Of a DNA stretch of 64,000 bases, positions 50,025-62,035 are shown in pieces. The notes beneath the pieces are model-generated. The model was not told the DNA's origin and did not search any database. It was given only the letters and a program-made list of their open reading frames with translations. Position 1 is the first letter of the stretch. Every line of letters starts with the position of its first letter. This DNA is from Podospora pseudocomata (taxonomy: Eukaryota > Ascomycota > Sordariomycetes > Sordariales > Podosporaceae), in the NCBI RefSeq assembly GCF_035222375.1, contig NW_026946362.1:21119-85118 (forward strand). The letters run 5' to 3'. A program made the translations under genes and the position numbers.

Positions 50025-52779
50025 TTACATATAGCGCCCACAGTAACTACTTTTATCTAATACTTTAAAATCAAAATCAGAAGGTACTGAACCTAATACT
50101 TTTTTTACATCGGGAAAATTTATAGGATCACGAAAATTGTCGGAAAATATTTCTAATGTTTCTTCATTAAAACAACCCTTATTTTGAGTAGTACGGATAT
50201 TTTTCCTTATATCCTCATATAATTTCAATAGGTATTTATCATCAGAGTATATTTTAACATAAGTTAATTTTAATAGATTAACAAGACATTCCATTTTATT
50301 AGCTGGTATAGCTAAACAATCATGGGTTGTGTATATATTTTTAACATCAGTTGATTCTTTAAAATAAAAGTCTAATAATAAAGCTAGAGAAGCTGCATCT
50401 AATGAGTGCACTAAATTAGGCATAAAAGCTGTAACTTGTTTATCTGAATTGAATTTAGCTTTATTTAGAACTCTCAGAGAGAATTTCTTATTAGAATGGT
50501 TGAAAGGTTTTATCCTTACCTCATCACTCATCATATAGCTTTGTTTTACAACTAAACCTGATGGTAATGTCCATATGATGAGAATCTCTAATAAAGTACA
50601 AACTTTAGCTACTTGGTTTAAATACTGAACTAAAAGTTTTAATTTATGAAATCTTTCGTATAGTACTTTTCTTAACCCTTTACCCAATATCGTAAAATCT
50701 CTACGTTTTAGACGTATACTAGGATTAGCTTTATAGATAAACCATTATTCTGTACTATCATCTAATACAAATCCATCTTTTATATAGTTAATAAGAGAGA
50801 AGCTACTAACATTATAGGGTATTGTCATAATAGCTTTTTTAATAATATCCCTAATAATCTTCATATCAATTAATCTAATATACGAATCTCTCTTCTAGAA
50901 GGCGCAAGCTCTAAATTTTTATTTTCTGAAAGCTCTGTTTTTAAATAATCGATAAAACAAACAACTACGAATGAATAAAAATCTTTAGGTTTATCATCCC
51001 AAGTAGATTCATTTAAATTTAATTCTTGACCTAATTTTGAGTCTAAACTTAATAAAGATAAATGCTGAAATCCATTACATGTAGCATCCATTAGGATAGG
51101 TAGATATGTCTCAAATCAACTAATATCATGATTATCTAGGCATTTTAAGTATCTATTATACTCTATACAAAAAGCTAAAAAAAATTTTTTATTTTTAGCT
51201 TGTTTAATCAATATACCATTACCATAATTTTTTATATTATTTATATTTGGAGCTTGCGCCCTACTCATTTTATTCTATCATTTGCTGGTAATTTATCTAA
51301 ACCAAAGCTAGATCTTCCATATATTTTTAAATAATTTAAGGCGGTAATATTTTTTTTAGACATTTTACCAAGTTTACTAAACAATAATAAAGCTTTAGCT
51401 AAATCTTTTGATTGATAATGTAAATATTCTGGAAGACAGTTTATTCTACCTCTAAAATCTGCATTAACAGGTATAAAAAAATTCAGGTACATTTCTAAAT
51501 ATTTCAGCTAATCCTAGTATATTTTCTTGAAGTTCTTTTTTACTTAAGGCGCAAGCTCTAACTATCTAATTATACCTTTTCTTTTTTAGTTAACTTAGAT
51601 TTTTCGAGTAAAGTATGAATATAACTAGAATCTATCAATTCTTTTTCGAAATAATCACTACCATATAATTCAATAAAATCTAAGACCTCTGTGTTAATTT
51701 TATATTATACCGAACTTAAATTATTTACTATATCATATATTATATAAATATCTAGGATTTGACTTCTCTCACGAACATTTCACTTTTGTTTTACAATATC
51801 CATATTAAAACGTACATCATTAATTAAATAACCTCCATTTACTCTATTTGTATAAGGTTTAGGCTTTACTATCATAGGAATTCTTTTTGGTAAAACAAGT
51901 ACTGACCCAATTTTAGGTAATACCTTTAAAACCTTGTTAGTAGGTTTTCAAACAATTGATTTTTCTTTATATCCTAATGTTATAGTTTCCATTTCTAATA
52001 AATCCGCCTCTTTTGTAAAAATTGATATTTTTTGTCCTAATGAAAATTGAAATATATTATTTAAAAGTTTTTCTACTAAATCCTTATTATCCCGAATTCA
52101 ACTAGATAAATAGTAATACTTTTGTTCCTCTAGACTTAATTTAATTTTAGTATTAATAAATTCCATATAAAAAAGTTATTTACTAGTTATTCTCCCATTT
52201 CAAAAGCTACAGTTGAAGTGTTATTTGAGTTGTCTAACTTTTTAGAATGATAAGATAATATTCATCATTTTTTTCTTTTTTTTTAAGTTTAGTCATAAAA
52301 TGATTAGGATAATCATTATGAAAATTATTAATTGTAGTAATTAAAGTAGGTTTGACTTTAATAAATATCTCAGCTAATTTAGGGTTAAAAACAGAATAGT
52401 CTATAATTCCAAGGTTTTTTGATTTTAGTTTTTCTTTAAAACCAGTGTAAGCAAATGAAGATAATAATTCTTCTAACATCATTTGTGTTTCTTCATTAAT
52501 AGGGTGATTAAGAAGAACACTAGTTAAGTTTTTAAATATAAAAGTATTAGCTTTAAAACTTTTTTTTAGATTTTTACCATTCATATCCTCAACATTTGTA
52601 CTATATAATCTATAAGTTATTGATGTTGCACCACACGAAAGAAGAAGTGAAAGAGAAAAAGCTCTAAAACCATTGCTTAAGTTTAAGCATGTACGACCAA
52701 AAGAAAAATTGAATAAGTTATTATGGGTAATACCACGTCTTTGTATTGTGATTAGATGTAATATTGAAGGACCACGCAA
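50025..52779 (-). pseudogene. phage-type RNA polymerase, mitochondrial plasmid remnant
   Basis: Read on the minus strand, fragments of a single-subunit T7-like RNA polymerase appear in the right order. They are an N-terminal part starting near 52779 (LYSTNVEDMNGK); an N-terminal domain open from 52166; FFIPVNADFRGRINCLPEYL (51480); MDATCNGFQHLSLLSLD with the catalytic Asp (51091); KKAIMTIPYNVS with the catalytic Lys and Tyr (about 50840); and MPNLVHSLDAASLALL plus TTHDCLAIP (50430-50330). Stops and frame changes (52234, 51713, 50745) interrupt it. GGCGCAAGCTC motifs lie at or beside three breaks (50901, 51249, 51548). The family is known from linear invertron-type mitochondrial plasmids; no DNA polymerase partner was found here. 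Confidence 0.88.
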
Positions 52780-53566
52780 TAGTGGTGAATGTTTTCAAAC
52801 CCCTCTATTTTTATTTTTGTATAAATTTATACCTTTTAGACAAAATCAGTTAAGCCCTTGGTGAGGCAAGTGGTACAAATAGTTTTTTTTAGAGCTCACA
52901 CCCTTAAAAAAAAACTATGGTACTTAATCTGAAATCGAAGGGTCAGCGATTAAATATTATTTTTATGAAAAATTACATACGGAATATATGTAGTCCACTT
53001 TAAGTAAATTTTAATTATCTAATGAAACTAAAAGTGTACCTTTCATAAGGTACTGCGAGAGTATTTACGTATAAATACGAACCTTTTTTTAGATTTGGAT
53101 TTAGTATATAAGTACTTGGGTATTATACACTAAATATTTATTAGGGGTTGTTTTTATCAGAAAATAACCACAAATTTTTAAAAAATTTGTGAGGGTATAT
53201 AAAGCTAAAATCCATGATTTTCAATTTTCTACTGCTTTAGAGAAAAATTCAAAAATTGGATCTTTAGAGATGATAGACTACTCTCTATATATGTCCCAAA
53301 TTACAAGTTGAAATCTTACTCTTCTCGCTTTAATATATAATATTAGCGAGCTCTATAGATTTAAAGGAAGGAGACTATTGTTATTAAATCGCTAGTTATT
53401 CCTCTTAATTATGCAATAGGAGGTACAGGGTAGTGTGGACACATATGCTCCATTCTTGTTTTATTTATTCCTATATCCTGTTAAATTATTATATAAATTT
53501 TAATAGTATTAAAATTTTATAGAAATCTTAGATTATTAAAAAATCTACTTTTTTATCGTAACTTAA
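52780..53566. other. region beyond the polymerase remnant
   Basis: No gene is supported. It contains a 23-base AT palindrome (CACAAATTTTT / AAAAATTTGTG, 53171-53193) and a GTATTTACGTATAAATAC palindrome (53070-53087). These could be leftovers of plasmid ends, but I see no long terminal inverted repeat. Confidence 0.5.
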
Positions 53567-53637
53567 AAGAAATTAGCTCAATGGTAGAGCAACCGTTTTA
53601 CACACGGAAGGCTATGAGTTCGAATCTCCTATTTCTT
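53567..53637 (+). tRNA. trnV: tRNA-Val (TAC), second copy
   Basis: It matches 46058-46128 except for one base in the D loop (AATGG versus AACGG). It lies just past the polymerase remnant. Confidence 0.87.
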
Positions 53638-53821
53638 ATAAGGCAGGTGCGAGCTCTATATTTATAGCTCGCACCTAAACATGATTAAATTTAGGTGCGT
53701 TCTCTAAATATATTGATATATATTATAAAGTTTTGTGTAGTTTATAGTAGGATGCTTGGTTTGGTTTAATTATCTTTATTATTTTTTTTTCAATTTAAAT
53801 TTATTTTTTTTTTACACACCC

Positions 53822-56800
53822 ATGAGAATATTAAAAAGCCATCCTTTATTGAAATTAGTTAATTCCTACCTTATTGATGCGTCACAACCAAGTAACATAA
53901 GTTATTTATGAAATTTTGGTTCTTTATTATTACTTTGTTTAGTTATACAAATTATAACAGGTGTAACTTTAGCTATGCATTATAGTCCTAATGTATTAGA
54001 AGCTTTTAATTCTATAGAGCATATGTACTCGTAATGTGCTCTTTAAATCGGGTTAAATTGCTGAAAACCCCCCCTGATTATCAGGGGGACAATCAGCAGG
54101 TAAGTTGATCGGCATAGGGATACCCTAAATGTCGATTATCATCTTCAGAGACTACACACTTGACACCTATAAAGGTGATGATATAGTCCAAATTTTACTG
54201 CAAAGTAAAACAAGAATGATTACCTATCTATGCCTAAATGATGTAGGCATAACTTTATTATCATTTATTTTCGTATCAGGTATTAAAAATAAAATGGGAT
54301 TACGTAAATTTTCTAGTATAACAGTACGGGATACACAAAATGAATCTTTTAATAATAACAATAGTGTAAATAAAAATAAGGAATTTTTACATTGGTTTAG
54401 TGGGTTTACTGATGCTGAGGGTAATTTTTTAATAAGCATAGATCGTAATTATGTCAAATTAAGATTTAAAATTAGGAGCTTGCGCCTACATATAGATGAT
54501 CTAAAAGTTCTTCAAGTTATTCAGGCGAAGCACAAATTTAAACATAGGTAGAATAACCGTAGAAGAAGTTAGAAGTCGCTGTTCTTTCATTGTAGAAGAT
54601 ATTTCAGGTATTAATACAATATGTTCTATATTTAATAATTACCCCTTACATACTAGTAAAAAACTAGATTTCCAAGATTTTTATGAAGCTTTGCTAATTA
54701 GAACTAAAGAAAAAATTATATCTCCCACTAATTTAGAAAAAATATTATGCTTAAAAAATGGTATGAATTCTAAAAGAGAAATATTTACGTATGATATAAC
54801 AAAATCTCAAATTATAATAGACCCTAACTGATTTATAGGTTTTATGGAGGGTGAAGGAACTTTTGGTATTAAAACAGGATCATCATTGTATTTACAAGTA
54901 GCTCAAAAAAATACAAGTCAGGAATGTTTAAATGGAATAACTAATTATTTAATTGCTTTATCCAACAATACTAAATACTTTCATACTCAAAGTAATAAAA
55001 TATTACCTTTAAATGTTACAAGTGCAATTAATGCTAAAACAAGTGTAGTATCTTTGGTAGTGAGTAATATAGATGCTCTATATTATTATATTTTACCTTT
55101 ATTGGATGAATATAAATTTTATAGTCGTAAATTCGAAGATTTTAAATTATGAATAATGGCTTTAATATTGAAAATCCGAGGATATTATTATACACTTGAG
55201 GGTAAAAATCAACCCATTCTTGGGTGGAAATATCAGAAATTCTTAATAAAAGATATAGTACAACTGTGTCGAGTGAGAATGTTAAGGAAATAATTAATAA
55301 TATTAGCAAAAAGTTTGAAGATATTATAAAAAAAGATTCTCCTTTTGATATAGAGTTAGATATACCGCAGACTGAAAATGTACGTAAGTTTAGTATGGCT
55401 AATAGATCTGAAAAGCCTAAAACTGTATATATTTGTACAAATGAAGGTTTAATAGAAGGATCTCCTTTTACTTCGTATAGTGCAGCACATTTTAATTTAC
55501 TTGGTATAGTGAAGTACCCCCTTCCCTTCTTTAAAACACTAAATCTTTGATACTAATAAACTTAATAAAGACAAATATACTCTAATAACCTAGATTGTCG
55601 ACGTCTAAAATATTAAGGAAGTGGGTCGCTTACTTAAATTAAAGCCGCCCTTCCTTTTTTATTTTTTATCTAGAGATATAGTAGATAAATATTTCATTTT
55701 CAATTATTATGGTTATTTACGTATACGGTTTCATATTATTTATTAGAATTCCTTTATTATCTTATTCTAACGCATATACTGCAAAAGAGGTAATTATTAA
55801 AGAAGTTAAAGGTAAAGCTGGTATTTACGGTTGAATTAATAACAATAACGGTAAATGCTATGTGGGAAGTAGTGTTGATTTATCTAAACGTCTTTATAGA
55901 TATTATAGTTTAGCACATATTACTCAACAATCTAAATTTAGTTTAATATGTAAAGCTCTACTTAAAAGAGGTTACTCCTCTTTTACTTTTGAAATTTTAG
56001 AGTATTGTAATAAAGAAGATGTTTTAATTAGAGAACAATATTATTTAGATTTATTGAAACCGGAATATAACATTTTAAAAATTGCGGATTCACCTCTTGG
56101 TTATAAACATACTGAGGAAGATAAAGAAAAAATGAGAGGTCCTAGAAGTTTAAATCCAGAACATTTAGCTAAAATTAGATCACATATTTCTAAACTTAAT
56201 GCTAAAAGAGCTATTAGTTTTGTTGTTAATGATCTGGAGAAAAAGACTTTTACTGAATTTTCTTCACTACGTGCCGCAGCTAGAGAATTGCATATTGCAG
56301 AAGTATCTATCAAAAAATATTTAAATAATTCTAAATTATTTAAAAATCGTTATATTTTTACTTCTAAAGTAAATAAATAATAAAAAGGATAAAATTAATT
56401 TAGGTTAATTAAATCCTAGTAGTAATACTTGTAATCGTTATATAGATACAAATAGATTATATAAAAATAAATATATTTTTCCTCTAATCCCATAGATAGC
56501 GCGTCTAGGTGTTAGCTTATAGTAGATAGATTTCATCTGTATACGATTATGAGAGATGTAAATAATGGATGATTAGTACGTTATTTACACAGTAACACAG
56601 CTTCAGCTTTCTTTTTCTTAGTGTATTTACATATAGGAAGAGGAATGTATTATGGATCATATAGAGCTCCTAGAACATTAGTTTGAGCTATAGGTACAGT
56701 TATACTTATAGTTATGATTGTAACTGCTTTCCTGGGTTATGAATATAGCCCAAAATGGTTTAATATAAGTAATAAAGAAAATATAATAAAGCATAATAAA

Positions 56801-59800
56801 ATAAACAATCATAGACTGTTTAATAAAAGCATAGTTAAAAGAGGATATTGTACAGGCCGTCCAAAAGATAATATTGAAATTTCTGAAAGACTAAAAACAA
56901 TTATTCAAGAATTAGGTTTAAACCCTGTATATGCTTATGAAAATTTAAATTTAGAAGATACTAGAAAACAAATTTTAAACGATACTAGAGGTTTAAGCGG
57001 TATATATATGATAGTTAATAAAGTAACTAAAGACTATTATATAGGTTCTGCGTCGACTAATAGATTTTACGCTAGATTCAGTAATCATGTTATTTATTTC
57101 AGAGGAAGCAAAATAGTTAAATTAGCAATAAAAAAATATGATTTAATAAATTTTGCTTTTATTGTATTAGATTTATATCCTAATATTGTTACTAAGGAAA
57201 ATAACAAAGAATTATTGGATTTAGAAGATAAATATTTAAAATTGTTAGTACCTAATTATAATATTTTGACAGAAGCAGGTTCTAGTTTTGGTTACAAACA
57301 CACTGAGATTGATCGTCAAAAGATGAAAGATATTTATAGTGACGCTAGACGTGAAAGAATCGGTAATCTAAACAAAGATAAAAAGCTTTCTGCTGAAACC
57401 ATAGAAAAAATAAGAGAAAAGGCTTTAAATAGACCTTCTATGTCTGATGTAACTAAACAAAAGTGTATAACTAATACAAGACCTGTTGTGTTGTATAATT
57501 TAAATGGAACTGTTTACGGTGAATATTCTACTATTTTAGATGCAGCTAAATCTATAAACTGTGACGAAAAAACTATTAGAAGAGCATTAAAAACAGAAAA
57601 AAGATTAGTAAAAAGACAATGAATAGTAAAAGATTTCAAGTAAATAGTTATTTTATTATCAAGGCTGCGCTATCCTTTGGATAGTGAAACCGATAAAGCT
57701 CTTTATTATACTTTATTTTTATATTAAATTATAGTTCCATGAGTAACAATCTTTTTGTAATCTTTATAGAAAAAAAAAGATTAAAGTGGTATATCCCGAC
57801 AGGGATATAGAATAATCTTTATGATTATTTGGCAATGTTAGTGAAAACGATCAAAGAAGTTTAAACTTTAAGATCGTCGGTTATATAAATGATCGCGACA
57901 GACTGGGTCACTAATGGGTGGCTGAAATGCTGCTTAATGCATAGTCGAAACTTTTGGTTAGGTGCAGCAAGCTCTTCAACTAATAGAATATACGAATTTA
58001 AAGTTATTCTAGCTTATTATCTTTATAATAAGTAAGTTTGTATGTTCTGCCTTACGGGCAAATGTCCTTATGAGGTGCTACGGTTATTACTAACCTTGTT
58101 AGTGCTATACCATGAATCGGACAAGATATTGTTGAGTCAAAAATTATTATAATAATTATTAATTTATGTTTTGGTGTTGTTATTTTATTTTCAGTTGTAG
58201 CTGTTAACAAGAATATGGCTTCGTTACATTTAAATGTTTCGGATACCAAAGCTTCCTTACCTACAATAGGAGTTGTTCATAAGAATGCTTTAAAAAAAGG
58301 AAATAAAACTTTAAGATTGGATAAAAAAGAATATATTTCAATTCCTTCGTCTTTTTTAGCCTTTTTAGTTGGATTAATAGATGGGGACGGATATATTCAA
58401 ATAAGTAAAACACCAAAAGGGTTTATAACTATGAAATTAGTTATATCACTACATTTAGAAGATCTTTCTATTTTAGAATATATTCATTCTGTTTTAAAAT
58501 TAGGTAAGATAAATATTTATAAGGATTTGAGAAGCCCTGCTTGCAAATTAGTTATTAATAAAACTGATATACAAGAAGTATTGTTTCCATTACTTTTATA
58601 TAATAACATATTTTTCTTAACTAATACTAGAGTAGATCAATTTAATTTGGCTATGTATATATTAAAAAATGATATTAAATTGTATAATGAAATACCTAAT
58701 GTAGATAACATACCAACTATTTTTGAAATTCCTAATAATCCATTTGATTATACATTATTACATTTTTTTAAAAATTGAATTGTAGGATTTACATGTTCAG
58801 AGGGTTATTTTTTTATTAAAAGTAATAATGATGGTTGTTTTCAATTAAAACAAAGAATACATTCTAATTTATTCGAGGCTTTTAAATTAATATTCGATAC
58901 AAATAGAAAAATAGATACAACCAATAATTATAGTCAATTTGGTGTTAGTTCTAAATCTGATATACAAAAAGTTATAAATTTCTTTTCATTTTCAGGTTTA
59001 CATCCTTTAATGGGGGGCACTTTATTGAATTATTTAAAATGAGTGGAAGCTTTAAATATTAATCCTCATTCTAAGTTAGTTAAGAGTTCTAGTACTATTC
59101 GTAAAAAAAAGATATTTAATAATATCATTCAAATACGAAAATATAGTACAGATAAATCTAATTTAGGTAATGAGAGTAATTTAGTACTCGTTCCATTAGT
59201 TATTTATGATAATGCTTTAGATAATAAAGTAATTGCAATTAAGGATAATAGAAATAAGTCAGGGATTTATAGATGAATACATATAAAATCGGGTAAATTT
59301 TATATCGGATCTAGTGTAGATTTAGGACAACGTTTTTCTAGTTATTTTGCTTTAAATTGATTAAAAAATCAAGCTAAAACTAGTATAATATATAACTATA
59401 TTCTGAAGTATGGACATTCTGAATTTCGCCTAGAAATACTTGAATATTGTAATAGAGAAGAAACTATAAAAAGAGAACAATATTATCTGGACAATTTGAA
59501 TCCAGAGTTTAATATTTTAAAAGTAGCGGGATCTCGTTTAGGGTCTAACGTTACAGACTCTACTAAAGCTAAAATTAGTTCAACTTTATCTGGACGTATT
59601 ATATCAGAGGATGTTAAATATAAAATGAGAGTAGCTAAATTAGGTATGCAACATAACGATGCTACTAAAGCTAAATTAAAAGATCATTTAACAAATTTAA
59701 ATAAGACTGTTTTGGCTGAAAAGAAAAGTATTAAAATAAGTGTTATGGATTTAGAAACTAATATTACTACGGAATATAGTTCAATTAGAAAAGCAGCAAT

Positions 59801-62035
59801 AGCCCTTAATAGTTATGCTCATAAAATAACAAACTATGAAAAATTAAAACTAACTAAAAACTATACTAAACCTTTTAAAGGAAGATATATTATAAATATA
59901 AATAGGATATAGTGGAACTATAGCTTAGGCTGGCCGTAAAATATACAATACGTTAATTGATTAAATAATTTGCTGCGCAGCAGAAAGTTCACGTTATAGT
60001 AGTTTAAATTATCCTGAGTAATAGATCAATCTTATAAATACTCTTACACCAAAACCTGAATTAATAAGTAATATGGGCTCCTTAAATTAATCTACATATA
60101 AGAAGATTAATTTTAAAGTCAAATGGGGAAAATTACAAGGACGTTTAATAAACATATAAATACCTCCAGTTTATTAGATTATTTGTAGCGAAGTTTAATC
60201 AGGTATATATAAAAGGATTAAGAACGTTCAACGACTAATGAGTGAGTTATACTAACAATAAGCTCAACACGAAACCCCCAAAACCAAGGTAATAATGCGA
60301 TGGTTTAAGATATAGTCTAATAAACCCTTAAGGGTGTAAAATATAAATTAAATATTATATATATTGTTATGTCATTTGAGGAGGTTTTTCTGTTAATAAT
60401 GCTACTTTAAATAGATTCTTTGCTTTACATTATCTATTACCTTTTATATTAGTAGCTTTAGTGTTAATGCATTTAATTGCACTTCACGATACTGCAGGTT
60501 CAAGTAACCCTTTAGGTATTTCAGGTAATTACGATAGAATAACATTTGCTCCTTATTACTTATTTAAAGATTTAATTACAATTTTCATCTTTATTTTTGT
60601 TTTAAGTTCATTTGTTTTCTTTATGTCTAATGTTTTAGGTGATAGTGAAAATTATATAATGGCAAATCCTATGCAAACTCCTGCAGCTATTGTGCCTGAA
60701 TGATAAAGTAAAATAAATGTCATTCTAAAATTTCGCGAACTGCTGGGAACCCTTTTTAATTTAAAATTAAAGACGACAATCAGCAAGAAAGCCTTTTATT
60801 AAGCTAGTATATACTAAGTTAATTAAGGAATCTTCAGAGGCTATGCACGAGACAATTAAAGGCGCTTTGGAGCTCGCGCCTTAATTGAAGAGATAGTCCG
60901 ATCATGGTAGTGATACTATGAATTTAACACACCATCAATTGATTTATCCCCTATATTATTCTTTATGTATAGTTCAGTATTATTTGCTGCACGTTCAACC
61001 AAAGGAATAACTCGTTTATCTCCTGCTGAAAGAGCTTCAAAAAAATTACCTGACGAAGTAAAGGAAATATTAATAGGGATTTTACTTGGTGATGCCCACA
61101 TAGTAAGAAGATCACCAACTGCTAATTCTAGATTAGTTTATGCTCAAACTGCCATAAAACATAAAGAATATTTCGATTATGTATTTAGTTTCTTTTTACC
61201 TTTTTGTGCAAATGACTATAAACCCCAATTTAGACTAGTAGTGGACAATAGCACTAAAAAAAGATACAGTGCTATATCATTCACAACTATGCAACTTCCT
61301 TGTTTTAATGAATATAGAGAATTATTTTATGATTTAAATAGAAAAAAAATAGTTCCCGAAAATATAAGAGAATTGTTAACTCCCCGTGGTTTAGCTTTTT
61401 GAATTATGGATGACGGAAGTAAACAAGGTAGCGGTTTACATATAAGCGTTTATGGATTCTCTAATACAGATGTCGATAAATTAATGTTTACTCTACAAGA
61501 TAAATTTAATCTTAAATGCTCTATACATTATAACAGGGATAATAAACCCCGTATTTATATATTTAAAGAATCCATGGATACTTTAATAACTTTAGTAAAA
61601 CCTTATTTTATTAAAGAAATGTTATATAAATTAGGATTATAAAGCTGTCATTTTATAAGTTTCCCTTTGGGGTATAACCTTAATTGACCCATTGATTTAT
61701 TACCTTTCTATGCTATATTAAGATCTATACCTAATAAATTATTAGGTGTTATAGCTATGTTTGCTGCTATTTTAGCAATAATGCTATTACCTATAACAGA
61801 TTTAGGTAGATCAAAAGGTTTACAGTTTAGACCTTTAAGTAAATTTGCTTTCTGAGTTTTTGTAGTAAATTTCTTAATCTTGATGAAATTAGGAGCTTGT
61901 CATGTGGAAACTCCATTTATAGAATTAGGGCAATTAAGTACAGCTCTATATTTCGGTCATTTTATAATAATTGTACCTATAATTAGTTTAATTGAGAATA
62001 CTTTAGTTGATTTAAACACTATGAGTAAGGGATAA
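53822..62035 (+). CDS. cob: apocytochrome b
   Basis: This is the haem-binding core membrane subunit of complex III. Exons 53822-54022, 56546-56737, 58041-58137, 60372-60704 and 61695-62035 give 387 aa. Landmarks are [34 protein letters not shown] (haem His is in later helices), [20 protein letters not shown] with haem His, [50 protein letters not shown] with haem His, then [20 protein letters not shown] and the end [13 protein letters not shown]. The Qo PEWY motif is split by intron 4. All junctions keep T before and G at the intron end. Stop is TAA at 62033. Confidence 0.96.
54129..55550 (+). pseudogene. LAGLIDADG endonuclease broken by short palindromic insertions
   Basis: The first part (from 54129) overlaps the intron core and reaches motif 1, [12 protein letters not shown]. 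An in-frame GC insertion gives [11 protein letters not shown] (AGCTTGCGC, 54478-54486). At about 54523 a 10-base GGCGAAGCAC insertion shifts the frame, so translation ends at 54551. Removing it joins IQ to [15 protein letters not shown]. The second motif, [12 protein letters not shown] (54829), is intact in the new frame. A second break at about 55210-55225 is a small hairpin (ACCCATTCTTGGGT). Beyond it a NUMOD1-like [19 protein letters not shown] is read. It cannot be made as one protein. Confidence 0.85.
55709..56380 (+). CDS. GIY-YIG homing endonuclease
   Basis: This free-standing 223-codon ORF starts at the ATG at 55709. [20 protein letters not shown] is the nuclease core (YVG instead of YIG), with Arg in [10 protein letters not shown] and Glu in IREQYYLD. 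One NUMOD3 repeat ([10 protein letters not shown]) is present, then a NUMOD1 helix ([19 protein letters not shown]). It is intact, while its LAGLIDADG neighbour is broken, which suggests it replaced the older endonuclease. Confidence 0.92.
56738..57643 (+). CDS. GIY-YIG homing endonuclease
   Basis: This ORF is in frame with cob exon 2 and has 301 codons. The core is [19 protein letters not shown] with Arg in FYARFSNH and Glu in [19 protein letters not shown]3-like [11 protein letters not shown] and a NUMOD1-like [19 protein letters not shown] follow. A basic leader with [10 protein letters not shown] precedes the nuclease. Intact, TAA at 57641. Confidence 0.92.
56738..58040 (+). mobile_element. 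cob intron 2 (group I)
   Basis: This 1303-base intron has its ORF first, then a core like nad5 intron 1: AAGATCGTCGGTTATATAAA (57880), GACAGACTGGGTCAC (57898), GGCTGAAATGCTG (57921). The splice could shift by one TAT codon (56738-56740 versus 58041-58043) without changing the protein. Confidence 0.88.
58138..59912 (+). CDS. LAGLIDADG and GIY-YIG endonucleases in one ORF
   Basis: A single frame continues cob exon 3 for 591 codons, with TGA as Trp and no stop until TAG at 59910. From the first ATG (58215): residues 51-59 are LVGLIDGDG (motif 1) and 188-197 [10 protein letters not shown] (motif 2), a normal two-motif LAGLIDADG protein through about residue 277 (NYLKW). A Lys/Asn-rich linker with RKYST follows, then at residue 349 a complete GIY-YIG core ([20 protein letters not shown], Arg in LGQRFSSYF, Glu in KREQYYLD). 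NUMOD3-like repeats and a NUMOD1-like [11 protein letters not shown] complete it. All catalytic residues of both nucleases are visible. It may be processed into two proteins; this is not known. Confidence 0.9.
58138..60371 (+). mobile_element. cob intron 3 (group I)
   Basis: This 2234-base intron has a long fused endonuclease ORF, then a core of the cox1/rnl type: ATGGGGAAAATTACAAGG (60124), TTGTAGCGAAGTTTAATC (60183), ACGTTCAACGACTAATG (60224), AAGATATAGTCTAATAAA (60308). Confidence 0.9.
60705..61694 (+). mobile_element. cob intron 4 (group I)
   Basis: This 990-base intron splits PEW-YLLP. The core at the 5' end is CTGCTGGGAACCC (60740), CAATCAGCAAGAAAG (60777), TCTTCAGAGGCTATGCACG (60831) and AGATAGTCCGATCATGG (60890). 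A GC motif (CTTTGGAGCTCGCGCC) sits in the P9-side loop at 60865. Confidence 0.9.
60965..61642 (+). CDS. LAGLIDADG_2-type endonuclease
   Basis: This 225-codon ORF is not fused to the exon. The ATG at 60965 is the first Met in frame; the frame is open 17 codons upstream. [11 protein letters not shown] and WIMDDGSKQ are the two motifs, of the type found in bacterial, organellar rRNA and cob introns rather than the I-OnuI type seen elsewhere here. [20 protein letters not shown] and the ending [12 protein letters not shown] are typical. Intact; TAA at 61640. Confidence 0.92.

Larger units (their letters stand above)
54023..56545 (+). mobile_element. cob intron 1 (group I), two endonuclease genes
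   Basis: This 2523-base intron has its whole visible core near the 5' end: ATTGCTGAAAACCCC (54057), CAATCAGCAGGTAAG (54090), CATCTTCAGAGACTACACAC (54140) and GATATAGTCCAAA (54180). A decayed LAGLIDADG gene and then an intact GIY-YIG gene follow it. Confidence 0.9.
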
